Below the pieces are notes generated by a model. It searched no databases. It worked only from the letters and a program-made list of their open reading frames with translations, and was not told the DNA's origin. From NCBI RefSeq assembly GCF_006770285.1, contig NZ_CP017195.1:2120001-2184000 (forward strand): 64,000 nucleotides of DNA, given 5' to 3'. The position numbers and the translations under genes are program-made. This document shows, in pieces, positions 11,308-30,751 of the stretch (positions are counted from its first letter, which is position 1; each line of letters starts with the position of its first letter). The DNA is from Lactococcus paracarnosus (lineage in GTDB: Bacteria > Bacillota > Bacilli > Lactobacillales > Streptococcaceae).

Positions 11308-12513
11308 TTAGACTTTCTCTTGCTTTAATACTTTATCCGAACAGATTAAAGCAATCATGATAACAAATATTATAATACCAGTTGATAAAAAAGATAGTGA
11401 ATAGTCAAACTTATCTATTAGCCATCCTATAATTGGATAGAAAATTAGCGAAACAACACCAATTAGTGAATTAGAAAATGAAAGTATCGTAGTACGTACA
11501 CTTTCATTAACTGACTTGTTTATCATATCGCTGATATATGGATAAGCTGCATCTAATAGTAAATTAATAACTGTGAAACCAAGTAATACCATCACTTTAT
11601 TATTTGTAGCTATTAATACCGAGATTGCAATACATAAAAGTGAGAATATAGTCAAAAATTGTTGGATTCTTATATGCTTTAAATATCGGGAGAGATATGA
11701 TCCAACCACACCAACTAAAGTGACTGAGCCTATTACTACAGCAATACTCGTCTCATTGAATCCAATAGCTAATAAACTCCCTGGGATAAAAGTAACCAGA
11801 GAATTAACATAAAACTCAAATAACGTTAAAAATACTATGATAATAGTTAACATTCTTTTAGTCTGTAGCTCTGAAATTGAAATCCTTATTTGAGTTATGA
11901 TTGCGTTACTTGATTTTTCTTCTTTAACAGCCACATCAGTGCTTCTTTTGAAAAACAAGATATTAATAGCAGCTAACAAATAGAAAATAAATTGCAACAA
12001 GAATACTGTGCTAAATGAAAAACTAAATATTTTTCCGCCAACTGCTGTAGAAAGTGCTAACACAATGAGTCCGATTATTTGTGTATTTCCTAATATCTTT
12101 ATAAATTTATCTTCAGTTTTTTTCGCTTTCAAGTATTCAAATAGCATCGCTTGATCTGTTCCACTGTTAAGAGCGCCTCCCAAGGAGTCTAATGAGAATA
12201 GGAATAGTATGACATAGAAGTTAGGACTTGCAAAAAAGTTAGGAGCTAAGAATAGGAAAAAAGAAGAAACAGAGCTTATTAACGCTCCTAGTCCTATGAT
12301 TTTTTTCTTACTAAATCTGTCCGCTAAAATACCAGTGGGAATTTCAGCAAGCATTTTAACGAGAAAATAAGCCGATTGAATCGTTCCGAATTCAGCTAGG
12401 GATAGTCCTAATTTCAAACAATAAAGTAATAGAACACCTCTAGAAAATCTTGCATTTATTAAAAAATTATAGACATAAAAAATAAAGATTGACTTATTTT
12501 TTTTATTTTCCAT
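11308..12513 (-). CDS. MFS transporter, next to an Rgg-type regulator
   Basis: The 401-aa major facilitator protein has 12 predicted membrane segments. Motif A is present between helices 2 and 3 (PTGILADRFSKKKIIG). The substrate is unknown; efflux is the likely direction for this group. Its ATG overlaps the last 11 nt of a degenerate aminotransferase gene, the remains of translational coupling in an operon. The gene is AT-richer than the housekeeping genes around it, consistent with acquisition. The divergent Rgg gene 700 nt away may control it. No clear terminator was identified downstream. Confidence 0.75.
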   Translation of the reverse strand: MENKKNKSIFIFYVYNFLINARFSRGVLLLYCLKLGLSLAEFGTIQSAYFLVKMLAEIPTGILADRFSKKKIIGLGALISSVSSFFLFLAPNFFASPNFYVILFLFSLDSLGGALNSGTDQAMLFEYLKAKKTEDKFIKILGNTQIIGLIVLALSTAVGGKIFSFSFSTVFLLQFIFYLLAAINILFFKRSTDVAVKEEKSSNAIITQIRISISELQTKRMLTIIIVFLTLFEFYVNSLVTFIPGSLLAIGFNETSIAVVIGSVTLVGVVGSYLSRYLKHIRIQQFLTIFSLLCIAISVLIATNNKVMVLLGFTVINLLLDAAYPYISDMINKSVNESVRTTILSFSNSLIGVVSLIFYPIIGWLIDKFDYSLSFLSTGIIIFVIMIALICSDKVLKQEKV

Positions 12514-12952
12514 ATTTTATCACGACCTCTCTAATACTATTGACAATTTGTTCGATATGTTCCGTCGTCCCAAGAAATTTTCCATTTTCATTGCCACTAA
12601 ATGATTGTGCTACATCTTCAATTAATTGTATGTCACGTTGTTTTGAAAGCCTCATTAAACCATCCAAGTCTCAGGAGTGTATTGAGATGTCACTGCTTAT
12701 AATTGCAAGCAGTAATCGTATTTATTGTGACAATATACCCAAAGCTCTGAGACCTAATTTCTCTTCCAATACTAAATTCAGACTTTGAGTTGCAACTTTT
12801 AAAGCTACTGTACCTGAACTCATTTCGATGAACAACACTCTCCCAAAACCTCAAATGAGTTATTATCTTTAGTAATACGATCTCCAGATTGATAGAAATA
12901 GTTAATCTCTTCAACAAAAGTATTTTTAAGATGCTGTTTTCAGTAAAATCAT
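12503..12952 (-). pseudogene. degenerate DegT/DnrJ/EryC1-type aminotransferase
   Basis: The minus strand starts with GAAGGAGGAAATATG, so the original start is intact, but the frame is lost after a few codons. Pieces in three frames recall PLP-dependent sugar/antibiotic aminotransferases: NTFVEEINYFYQSGDRI, then EMSSGTVALKVATQSL (the SSGTxAL motif), and a C-terminal piece DLDGLMRLSKQRDIQLIEDV followed by AQSFSG and NGKFLGT. The catalytic-lysine region is gone and two in-frame stops are visible. The total is about 150 codons against about 370 for the family, so internal deletions occurred. Confidence 0.6.
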
Positions 12953-13219
12953 ATTTCCTCCTTCTTCACCTAATCTAAACCACATTTCTTAGAAACGTCA
13001 ATATTCTGACAATTCATCTTGTTCTACAACTAGAAATTATCTTTGCTATATTTTATAATAGTAATTAATAAAAGTGGTAATTCATGTATGCTCATTTGTT
13101 GAAATATATAAAAGGTCATTTTTTCTGAAAAAGACCAAATGATTAGTTGTGTTTATACTATTCTTTCTTCAATTTCCCTTTTCAAAGCACTTAAACAATA
13201 TAAAAGTCTGGAGCATAAA

Positions 13220-14122
13220 ATGTCAAAAAACAATGAAAAATATTCCAATGAAGAACTCGCAATAGGAATTGTGTACAGAGAATTTCGAATTGCCAAAGGA
13301 TTCACTCAAGAAGAAGCAGCAGGAGATGAAATTTCTGCTACCCATCTTTCAAATTTCGAAAATGGAAAAACGATTGTATCAACACATCATTTTTTCTGTA
13401 TTCTACAAAATATCAATGTTAATATGTTTGAATTTCAAAATGCTCTCAATCAATATCTAGAAGAAAAAGATTTACTCCTTTTTAGTATGGAAATGACGAA
13501 TGCACTTGTTGAACAAAATAGTTCAAAACTTCGCCTAATTGTTGGGAAATTAGAAGACAAAATAGATGTAGATGTTTTTAAGCCAAATTTCAAAAAAAAT
13601 CGACTAGATTATATTCGTGCAAAGTCCACTTTATCCTTTCTTGATACAGCATATACATTGACTGAAGACGAGATACTTTTTTTAGAAAAATATCTTTTTA
13701 AGCTTAAAGAATGGGGACAGTATGATATTGCACTCCTTGGACAATGTGCTCAGTTCCTAGATTGGATTCATCTTATTGAATTAACAGAACGCATGATTTC
13801 TCCTTCACAGACCTCTAATAATATCCCCTATGTAAAACAAGCTATTATTCAAAATGTTCTTAATATTATTAACGTATTTATTGAAGCTGGACTATATGCT
13901 CCAGCTAAAAAATTTATCAAATATCTCGAAAATACTGATATTCATGATTACTTCATGTTTGAAAAATTGACTTTAATTTATAATACTGCAAGATATAGCC
14001 ATAAAAAAGGAGATAGTAGTGCACTTGACATGATGAAATCTTGTCAACAAATTTTAGAGTTTTGTAAATGTTTTAAAACGTCAAACTGGATAGCCACAGA
14101 AATTTCCGATATTGACCAATAG
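13220..14122 (+). CDS. Rgg/GadR/MutR-family transcriptional regulator
   Basis: The 300-aa protein has an N-terminal XRE-type helix-turn-helix (residues 12-65: LAIGIVYREFRIAKGFTQEE, SATHLSNFENGK). A long alpha-helical C-terminal repeat domain typical of Rgg proteins follows; in characterised members this domain binds short peptide pheromones. The start at 13220 follows TGGAG. An upstream in-frame ATG (13139) would add 27 residues unlike the family. The probable target is the divergent MFS/aminotransferase unit. No convincing short hydrophobic peptide gene is seen beside it. A hairpin (GGTC...GACC) lies at about 13115-13137. Confidence 0.85.
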   Translation: MSKNNEKYSNEELAIGIVYREFRIAKGFTQEEAAGDEISATHLSNFENGKTIVSTHHFFCILQNINVNMFEFQNALNQYLEEKDLLLFSMEMTNALVEQNSSKLRLIVGKLEDKIDVDVFKPNFKKNRLDYIRAKSTLSFLDTAYTLTEDEILFLEKYLFKLKEWGQYDIALLGQCAQFLDWIHLIELTERMISPSQTSNNIPYVKQAIIQNVLNIINVFIEAGLYAPAKKFIKYLENTDIHDYFMFEKLTLIYNTARYSHKKGDSSALDMMKSCQQILEFCKCFKTSNWIATEISDIDQ

Positions 14123-14186
14123 ATGTATTTTTAGTCTAAATGAAATATAAAAGAGAATTTAAACGGCTTAAGTAAACAAAAAAAGA

Positions 14187-14227
14187 GTAAGTAATCTACT
14201 GTAATATAGATTGCTTACCGTTTTTTT
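14187..14227 (+). terminator. terminator of the Rgg gene
   Basis: The 11-bp stem GTAAGTAATCT / AGATTGCTTAC (one G-U pair) is followed by CGTTTTTTT. It may also serve the facing glucosidase operon. Confidence 0.8.
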
Positions 14228-14304
14228 ATTATTTGATTTTTTGGGTACTATTTTTTGTAAATACCGTCAACCAAGCAACCGAAGACTAACGCCCTTTTAT
14301 GAGA

Positions 14305-15750
<1,446 letters not shown>

Positions 15751-15766
15751 TTAATTCTCCTTTTCT

Positions 15767-18095
<2,329 letters not shown>

Positions 18096-18135
18096 TTACT
18101 AGCCAATTGCGTCTCTGATATCTTAAACTAGCATT

Positions 18136-20137
<2,002 letters not shown>

Positions 20138-20193
20138 GGGGTGAACTTAATAAAGTATTACTTAAAACAGGACGCAAATTTAATGATAATCAG

Positions 20194-21651
<1,458 letters not shown>

Positions 21652-21669
21652 TTAAACACACCACTTGTT

Positions 21670-23656
<1,987 letters not shown>

Positions 23657-23685
23657 TGGGTGAACTGTGTTAATGATACAATGGG

Positions 23686-24528
23686 CTATTCTTTTTCAAT
23701 AATCCGTGCTAGGTGAATCGTTAGATACATCTGTTCATCATGCGATGCATGATAATCAAGTGTTTGAAGTAGAAAACCTGAAATTTTCTGAGTTGTGCGA
23801 TAAGCTTGAGGATATTTAAAGGCAATCATCTCAAACAAGGTATCATCCATTTCATCAGGCTTGGTACTCACTTTTTTAGATAGGACACGCTCAGCAAAGA
23901 ATCTAAGATGCGTCATGAAACGCTGGTAATAAATATCTTCTTCGTTCAGAGATACCTGTAGACTATATTTGACAATCGTGACAATCTCTTCAATTAATTT
24001 TGTCAAATGACTTGCTGCTGAGGAATTTCGACTCCCAAGCTCACTATTGACGATATGCATGGCGATAAAACCCGCTTCGTCTTCATCCAGTTTGATATTA
24101 TATTTGAGTGAAATTTGTTCAATTGCCTTTTTACCAATAGCATACTCCTCAGGGAAAAATCGTTTGATATCCCAAAGCAGAAAATTTTTAACGACGATGT
24201 CGTCCTTCAGACGGATCACAACCCCATTAATATGGTCAGCCAATGTTAGAAACAGTGAATCGTTGACTTTACCAGTTATCGTCTCCTTAGCAAATGTTGC
24301 AATAGCATCGGCAATTTCAAGTACTTCATCTGGAATACCTGACAATAAATCTGTCACGCGACTTTGGCCATCACCGGATAATTCATAGATTTTTTCGATT
24401 GTTTCGTCTAATAATAGATCACCGACTTTTTTTCCATACGCAAGACCACGTCCCATGACGACGACCTCAGAATTCCCTTTTAAAGAGATGACAACGTTAT
24501 TGTTGAGGATTTTTTTAATCTCCATCAT
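23686..24528 (-). CDS. licT: BglG/LicT-family transcription antiterminator (first)
   Basis: RNA-binding antiterminator that allows expression of beta-glucoside genes when the substrate is present. About 280 aa: an N-terminal CAT RNA-binding domain (MEIKKILNNNVVISLKGN, MGRGLAYGKK) and two PRD domains with conserved histidines (LADHINGVV, FIAMHIVN, FMTHLRFFAERV, LTIHLARI) phosphorylated by PTS proteins. Start codons at 24528 and 24525 (ATGATG) are equally possible. Its own leader carries a RAT and terminator, so it is autoregulated. Confidence 0.93.
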   Translation of the reverse strand: MMEIKKILNNNVVISLKGNSEVVVMGRGLAYGKKVGDLLLDETIEKIYELSGDGQSRVTDLLSGIPDEVLEIADAIATFAKETITGKVNDSLFLTLADHINGVVIRLKDDIVVKNFLLWDIKRFFPEEYAIGKKAIEQISLKYNIKLDEDEAGFIAMHIVNSELGSRNSSAASHLTKLIEEIVTIVKYSLQVSLNEEDIYYQRFMTHLRFFAERVLSKKVSTKPDEMDDTLFEMIAFKYPQAYRTTQKISGFLLQTLDYHASHDEQMYLTIHLARIIEKE

Positions 24529-24543
24529 TCCTATACCCAATCC

Positions 24544-24617
24544 AACAAAAAATAGACCAAAAAAGTGACAGTATACCCATCATTTTTCGGTCTAGCTTAA
24601 CTTAATAATAACTATCC
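24544..24617 (-). promoter_or_regulatory. RAT box overlapping an intrinsic terminator in the licT leader
   Basis: The minus strand has GGATAGTTATT...AGCTAGACC (24589-24617), a 29-nt RAT-like element. Its TAGACC end is also the 5' arm of a 12-bp terminator stem (TAGACCGAAAAA / TTTTTTGGTCTA, 24553-24594) followed by TTTTTTG. The overlap makes the two structures mutually exclusive, the standard LicT antitermination design. Confidence 0.75.
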
Positions 24618-24631
24618 TTGTTCCTATATCC

Positions 24632-24660
24632 ATACTACCACTAATTGTAAGCGGTGTCAA
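24632..24660 (-). promoter_or_regulatory. promoter with overlapping cre site before licT
   Basis: TTGACA (24655-24660) and TAGTAT (24632-24637) are 17 nt apart on the minus strand. TGACACCGCTTACA (24646-24659) matches the cre consensus TGWNANCGNTNWCA fully and covers the -35 box. CcpA repression of the whole beta-glucoside regulon by preferred sugars is therefore expected. Confidence 0.75.
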
Positions 24661-24793
24661 ATTGTTTTTCATGTTTTTTACTTAGGGCAGTAGATAAACC
24701 AGGAATAGGTAAGAACAACCTCACCACTATAGTATGATGCTAAGTTTAGTTTAACTTATCAATCTATAGCATCACAACTTCTTAATAATAAAA

Positions 24794-24817
24794 AACTAGC
24801 GAATCGTCTCGCTAGTT
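24794..24817 (-). terminator. terminator of guaB
   Basis: The 8-bp stem AACTAGCG / CGCTAGTT is followed on the minus strand by TTTTTTATTATT. Confidence 0.8.
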
Positions 24818-24845
24818 CTTATTATTTTTTAGCCATAACTATTGC

Positions 24846-26351
<1,506 letters not shown>

Positions 26352-26489
26352 TTAGAATAAGCAATTTCTTGCTTGACAATTTGATATTGTTACTATTCTA
26401 TCATGCTATCTAGCTTTGTCAATACATTTGGTTCAACTATTATCACTGGTTTAGCCCGTATTAGTCGTACACAACTAAAATCGTAAAGT

Positions 26490-27833
26490 TTAACCATCTA
26501 TTCTGACTGATTCGTGTATAATTGCAACTAATTTTTTGACGTTTTCTGCTATCTTTTTTAGTGTCATGTTGCGAACATCAATCTTGATATAGTGCTTTTG
26601 AGGTAGCTGTATAAAATTTCTAACAATGAAATCGACGCTAATTTTTTCCTGTATTAGCTGTCTCTCTACTTCATGAATTACCGCATCATCTTTGAGTTGA
26701 AAGACGAACTTCGTATCTAAAGTCTTATCAAAATGATTTGGCGCATAGCCAAGATCCCGTAAAGTTTGGTGTAAAGCGCGTGCTTTCTTTCGATATATTT
26801 TAGCCAACTCTTTTCTATGTTTATCAAACATGCCACTATCTAAATAGAGCGCTAGAGCCATCTGAGTGATCAAGTTTGTATCATAATCAATTAACACTTT
26901 TTTTGCTAGAAATGTTTCTATTATTGCTTCTGGTAAAACACAGCATCCTATCCTTAGGGCTGGAAAAATAATTTTTGAAAACGATTTTAAGTAAATGACA
27001 CGTTGATTGACATCATAATAATGCAATGGCAAATTATTGTGATTCACATCAAAATCTGATAAATAGTCATCTTCTACTATATAAACATCATACTGTTCTG
27101 CTAAGGAAACGATTTTCTGCTTTTGTTTTGCCGTGTAAAAAGCACCTAGAGGATTTGAAAACCGCGGAATCGTATAAAAAAATTTGATCGACTTTGTTTT
27201 AAATAGCTGCTCTAGCTCCTGAAGATCGACGCCTTTATGATCACGATGTATGGTTTCAAACTCTATTTTTTCCGCCACAAGTAACTGATTCATCATATGA
27301 TAGGTTGGTTGCTCAATAAGGATGACCGATTTATCATTTGGAAAAGGGATTTGGCTTAAGATGTAGAGTGCCTGCTGGATACCAGTCGTTATAAGTATGC
27401 GCTCTTTTTGTGTATAGACTTGCTCTTGTTTAAGATAAAGATAGAGTGCGTCTACTAAGTCATCAAGTCCTTTATGGTTTAGATGGTAAGTAAATAATTT
27501 TGCCTGTTTTGCTTGGATGGCTTGATCAAGGCACTGTCTAAAATCAGCATAAGGAAATAACCGCTCATCGGGCATGGCATTCCCGAAATCTATGACGTCT
27601 GATAACTCACTATCCGACGTGATATTCCCCTGCAACACATAAGTCCCACTTTTTTCTTTTGAGTAGATGATATTTTGATACTTCAATGCTAATAAGGCTT
27701 TACTCACAGTATCCTTATTACACCCATATGTCTCACTTAACCTACGTATTGCTGGTAGCCTGTCTCCCTGAACCAGATCACCGGCTTGTATCATCGCTTT
27801 TATATCATCAATAATTTGCTCATATTTAGTCAT
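26490..27833 (-). CDS. MocR/PdxR-type regulator (GntR helix-turn-helix fused to aminotransferase fold)
   Basis: The 447-aa protein has an N-terminal GntR winged helix (residues 1-70: LPAIRRLSETYGCNKDTVSK). A class I aminotransferase-like domain follows, with the PLP-lysine region YLKSFSKIIFPALRIG. MocR proteins use PLP as effector and usually control a divergent gene. Here the divergent NAD-epimerase gene starts 92 nt away. The chosen start (MTKYEQIIDD) follows AAGGACGTGTC; an upstream ATG would add 17 residues. Confidence 0.88.
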   Translation of the reverse strand: MTKYEQIIDDIKAMIQAGDLVQGDRLPAIRRLSETYGCNKDTVSKALLALKYQNIIYSKEKSGTYVLQGNITSDSELSDVIDFGNAMPDERLFPYADFRQCLDQAIQAKQAKLFTYHLNHKGLDDLVDALYLYLKQEQVYTQKERILITTGIQQALYILSQIPFPNDKSVILIEQPTYHMMNQLLVAEKIEFETIHRDHKGVDLQELEQLFKTKSIKFFYTIPRFSNPLGAFYTAKQKQKIVSLAEQYDVYIVEDDYLSDFDVNHNNLPLHYYDVNQRVIYLKSFSKIIFPALRIGCCVLPEAIIETFLAKKVLIDYDTNLITQMALALYLDSGMFDKHRKELAKIYRKKARALHQTLRDLGYAPNHFDKTLDTKFVFQLKDDAVIHEVERQLIQEKISVDFIVRNFIQLPQKHYIKIDVRNMTLKKIAENVKKLVAIIHESVRIDG

Positions 27834-27924
27834 GACACGTCCTTTTTGTCCCCATACAGATTCATTTATATATGATTGTATCAAAGTTTACAGCATGTTA
27901 CAATCAAACTGAACAGGAGGATAT

Positions 27925-28770
27925 ATGAAAATATTAATTACAGGTGCCACTGGTGTTTTAGGCAAGCGTATCACAAAACACTTAGCAAAAATTCACGACG
28001 TGGCCGGATTAACAAGAACAAAATCAGGTGCAGATATGCTGCATACACTTAATGCACGCGCATATATCGGGGATATTCGTGATAAAGCCTTTATCTTTGA
28101 CATGGTTAACTCATTTAAACCGACTATCATTATCCATCAAGTAACTGATTTAAAGCACCTAAGTAGTCAAGACAATGCAACGATCCGTAAGATTGGCACA
28201 CAACACATTGTAGCAGCTTCACTTGCCTATAATGTTGAGAAACTCATCTCACAAAGTATTTCTTGGGCATATGAAGCCGGAAAAGAACCTGCAACGGAAG
28301 ACACACCCTTAGATTTAGCAGCAGACTTCCCTAGGAAAACAACAATCGATGGCATACTAGCCTTAGAAAAGGAGACACAACAACTAGCGCAACATGTTAT
28401 TCTAAGATATGGTACCTTATATGGTGAGGACACTTGGTACGCAAAAAATGGGGGTATCCATCAGCAATTTTTAGATGGCACTGCTAAAGTAAGTCATGGC
28501 ATCACAAATTTTATTCATATCCAGGATGCTGTAGTAGCCGCTATACTGGCAATATCCTTACCTACTGGTATTTATAATATTGTAGATGATGAACCTGCTT
28601 GCGGTCCTATTTGGGCTCCCTACTATGCTAAGCAACTAAACGGAGACAGCAATACTATATTATATCTTAGCAAAAATCCGTGGGAGCGAGCGGTGTCAAA
28701 TGCAGCCTATAAACAAAACGGTGGTAAACTAGCCTTTAACTCTTGGCGAGAGGGGATGAAAGATCTTTAG
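27925..28770 (+). CDS. NAD(P)-dependent epimerase/dehydratase family protein
   Basis: The 281-aa short-chain dehydrogenase-like protein has the N-terminal Rossmann motif GATGVLGKRI. It has the extended-SDR layout, but the usual YxxxK catalytic pair is not obvious: YEAGKEP occurs in the region where it is expected. The RBS is strong (ACAGGAGGATAT). It is divergent from the MocR regulator and likely controlled by it. The substrate is unknown. Confidence 0.8.
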   Translation: MKILITGATGVLGKRITKHLAKIHDVAGLTRTKSGADMLHTLNARAYIGDIRDKAFIFDMVNSFKPTIIIHQVTDLKHLSSQDNATIRKIGTQHIVAASLAYNVEKLISQSISWAYEAGKEPATEDTPLDLAADFPRKTTIDGILALEKETQQLAQHVILRYGTLYGEDTWYAKNGGIHQQFLDGTAKVSHGITNFIHIQDAVVAAILAISLPTGIYNIVDDEPACGPIWAPYYAKQLNGDSNTILYLSKNPWERAVSNAAYKQNGGKLAFNSWREGMKDL

Positions 28771-28978
28771 CAGACTAATAGAAAAATTAAGTATCAGTTT
28801 GATTAATACGTGCGTCCTATCTTTTACGATGACGGTCATTTCGCAAGGCATACATCAGTTTTCTATACAAGGTTGGCTCACGTCATGGCTACTTGCTTAT
28901 TTAATCATCATCCCCCTCAGTCTTACCACACCTTACTTAGTACAGTTAGTTTTTACGCGCTATGATACAAAAAAATGA
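28763..28978 (+). pseudogene. DUF2798-like small membrane protein frame without a normal start
   Basis: A 71-codon open stretch begins inside the end of the epimerase gene and encodes LIEKLSISLINTCVLSFTMT, then GWLTSWLLAYLIIIPLSL and a short charged tail. Two hydrophobic helices and the FTMTVISQG / WLTSW pattern resemble DUF2798 proteins. No ATG, GTG or TTG is placed at the expected start: the first candidates are TTG at 28799 and ATG at 28829, inside helix 1. It is either a remnant or starts at a rare codon (ATC at 28763 has AGAGGGG upstream). Confidence 0.35.
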
Positions 28979-29026
28979 CTATAGTTAGCTTAACATAACG
29001 TACCTTGAGATGCGCCAATTACTTCA

Positions 29027-29061
29027 ATATAGCGTCTTAGCCTAGAGCGCTATATTTTTTT
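29027..29061 (+). terminator. Rho-independent terminator
   Basis: The stem ATATAGCG / CGCTATAT is followed by TTTTTT. It closes the epimerase transcription unit. Confidence 0.75.
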
Positions 29062-29108
29062 GTTGACTCCTGCTCCATGCTGTTATTTATAAAAAGTGTA
29101 ATAGAAAA

Positions 29109-29151
29109 CAGATCATTCAAGTATTGCACTTCCGCAACCCTGAATGATCTG
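29109..29151 (-). terminator. terminator of the YoaK-family gene
   Basis: The 11-bp arms CAGATCATTCA / TGAATGATCTG with a 21-nt loop are followed on the minus strand by TTTTCTATT. Confidence 0.7.
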
Positions 29152-29200
29152 AAATAGATTCTGGTTTGGTAAATAGAGTAAGCTAGCATTCCTGAAATAC

Positions 29201-29878
29201 TTACTTAATAACATCCTTTTTTTCCTTGTAAAGCACGATGTTAAAGCCTAAGACAACAGGTAAGATTGCATAAAGCGCATGTTGGGAGAATTGGATAGAC
29301 AACATGGTCGATAAGAAGACACCTAAACAAAATCCTAAAATGACCAGAAATATATAGCCACCTCGTTTTAAGACATCCTGATTCTTTTCGACCAAGCCTT
29401 GTGTGATAAAGACGGTCATATTTTTAAGATTACCGGTCATCATCGTATTGGTATATGGTGCACCACGCATTTTCCTAAAAGATTCTAGTTGGACTGCTGC
29501 AATAAAAGATAAGGATAGGACAGTCCACTGTGACGAGACATATTGCGATATCACGGCTGTGTATAAAATACCCACAAAAATAATGACACCTGCAAGGGAA
29601 TGCCAGCGTAGCTGTTTGTGACGGACAGCAAATCTTCTAGCAAAATAGGTAAACAAACTGCCTAAGATAAAGGCAACGATCGGCAACAAATAGCTTGCTG
29701 CCGTAAGGATATGTCCCTCTGCCAAATGTTTCATCAGATAAATCATATTACCTGTTTGTATGCCGGCGAAGCGCTGACCTTGCGTCATAAACGTATAAGC
29801 ATCTACAAAACCACTGATAAAGGCTAATAAGATCGCCACGCGCACACGTTCAAAAATGCGATACTGTTTACTATTCAC
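29201..29878 (-). CDS. YoaK family (DUF1275) membrane protein
   Basis: The 225-aa protein has six predicted membrane segments and typical DUF1275 signatures: AFISGFVDAYTF near the N-terminus, TGNMIYL, and TMMTGNLKNM. The family is widespread in lactic acid bacteria and has no established function. It is monocistronic. Confidence 0.82.
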   Translation of the reverse strand: MNSKQYRIFERVRVAILLAFISGFVDAYTFMTQGQRFAGIQTGNMIYLMKHLAEGHILTAASYLLPIVAFILGSLFTYFARRFAVRHKQLRWHSLAGVIIFVGILYTAVISQYVSSQWTVLSLSFIAAVQLESFRKMRGAPYTNTMMTGNLKNMTVFITQGLVEKNQDVLKRGGYIFLVILGFCLGVFLSTMLSIQFSQHALYAILPVVLGFNIVLYKEKKDVIK

Positions 29879-29976
29879 TACTCATCTCCCCATTCTTAAT
29901 TGCTAGCTACTAAGGCAACGATCACTATCGTATAGACGACAACACCTTAATAGTCATGCTATCAGTGTAAGTCTTA

Positions 29977-30453
29977 TCATTTATGATAAGGACTTCCTTC
30001 TCTAATCATGAACCCTCTATAAATTTGTTCTGTCAAAACTAAGCGCATCAGCTGATGGGGCAAGGTAATCCTACCGAAACTAATCAGTGCATTCGCTCTC
30101 TTTTTAACCTCTGGTGCTAATCCTAGACTCCCCCCGATGATAAAAACAAGTGTGGAAGACTGCTGCATTGCCTGATCGAAGCTTGTGGATAAGTCTTCTG
30201 AAGAGATTAACTTACCTTCTATTGCCATAGCCATGACAAAATCACGGTCTGATATTTTCGATAAAATTCGCTGGCCTTCTTTGAAAAGAATTTGCTCATT
30301 CTCTTTATCTGACGCATTATCTGGTGTTCGTTCATCTGCTAATTCTAAAAGTTCCACCTGTGCAAAACGTGATAACCGTTTGACATATTCTGCAATACCG
30401 TCTTTCAGGTATTTTTCCTTTAACTTACCGACACTTATTATTTTAACTCTCAT
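29977..30453 (-). CDS. rlmH: 23S rRNA (pseudouridine(1915)-N(3))-methyltransferase RlmH
   Basis: The 158-aa SPOUT methyltransferase modifies Psi1915 in helix 69 of 23S rRNA on the 70S ribosome. It shows the N-terminal [20 protein letters not shown], the SAM-binding knot [13 protein letters not shown] and the C-terminal [19 protein letters not shown]. The length equals the family norm. It is divergent from htrA, as in many streptococci and lactococci, where these genes sit near the replication origin. Confidence 0.96.
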   Translation of the reverse strand: MRVKIISVGKLKEKYLKDGIAEYVKRLSRFAQVELLELADERTPDNASDKENEQILFKEGQRILSKISDRDFVMAMAIEGKLISSEDLSTSFDQAMQQSSTLVFIIGGSLGLAPEVKKRANALISFGRITLPHQLMRLVLTEQIYRGFMIREGSPYHK

Positions 30454-30483
30454 AACTTTATTATATCAAAAATCAGGTTGTTT

Positions 30484-30627
30484 TTATCCACAACATCATT
30501 GAAATGTAAACAGATGAAAACGTATTTTATCCACATTTTCATTATTTTTTCCACAATTTTGTGGAAAACTCTCTGTTTTTTTCACAGTTGTTCACAAAAT
30601 ACATACTTTTCCACAAAACTGTGAGTA
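30484..30627. promoter_or_regulatory. cluster of DnaA-box-like sequences between rlmH and htrA
   Basis: Two perfect TTATCCACA boxes occur at 30484-30492 and 30527-30535. TTTTCCACA occurs at 30547-30555, with its mirror TGTGGAAAA at 30560-30568; together they form a palindrome. TTGTTCACA lies at 30588-30596, TTTTCCACA at 30607-30615, and a reverse TTACTCACA at 30619-30627. The stretch is AT-rich and otherwise gene-free. In streptococci rlmH-htrA borders oriC, but no dnaA is seen here, so origin function is unproven. Confidence 0.55.
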
Positions 30628-30751
30628 ACTTTTACCTGTTAATTTGCTCAACTTATGACTAAATAATTAACAAAGAGACCTTTTTAAGGTATGATTAAGT
30701 GGTATAGCGTAAACTTAGCTTATTATAAGTCACGGATAAAGGATTAGAGAT

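Noticed and set aside
13021-13139. Short open frames upstream of the Rgg gene as possible pheromone (SHP) genes, for example a 29-codon minus-strand frame starting MTFYIFQQMS.
   Set aside because: No ribosome binding site, no basic N-terminus and no hydrophobic C-terminal pheromone pattern; the frame runs through a hairpin.
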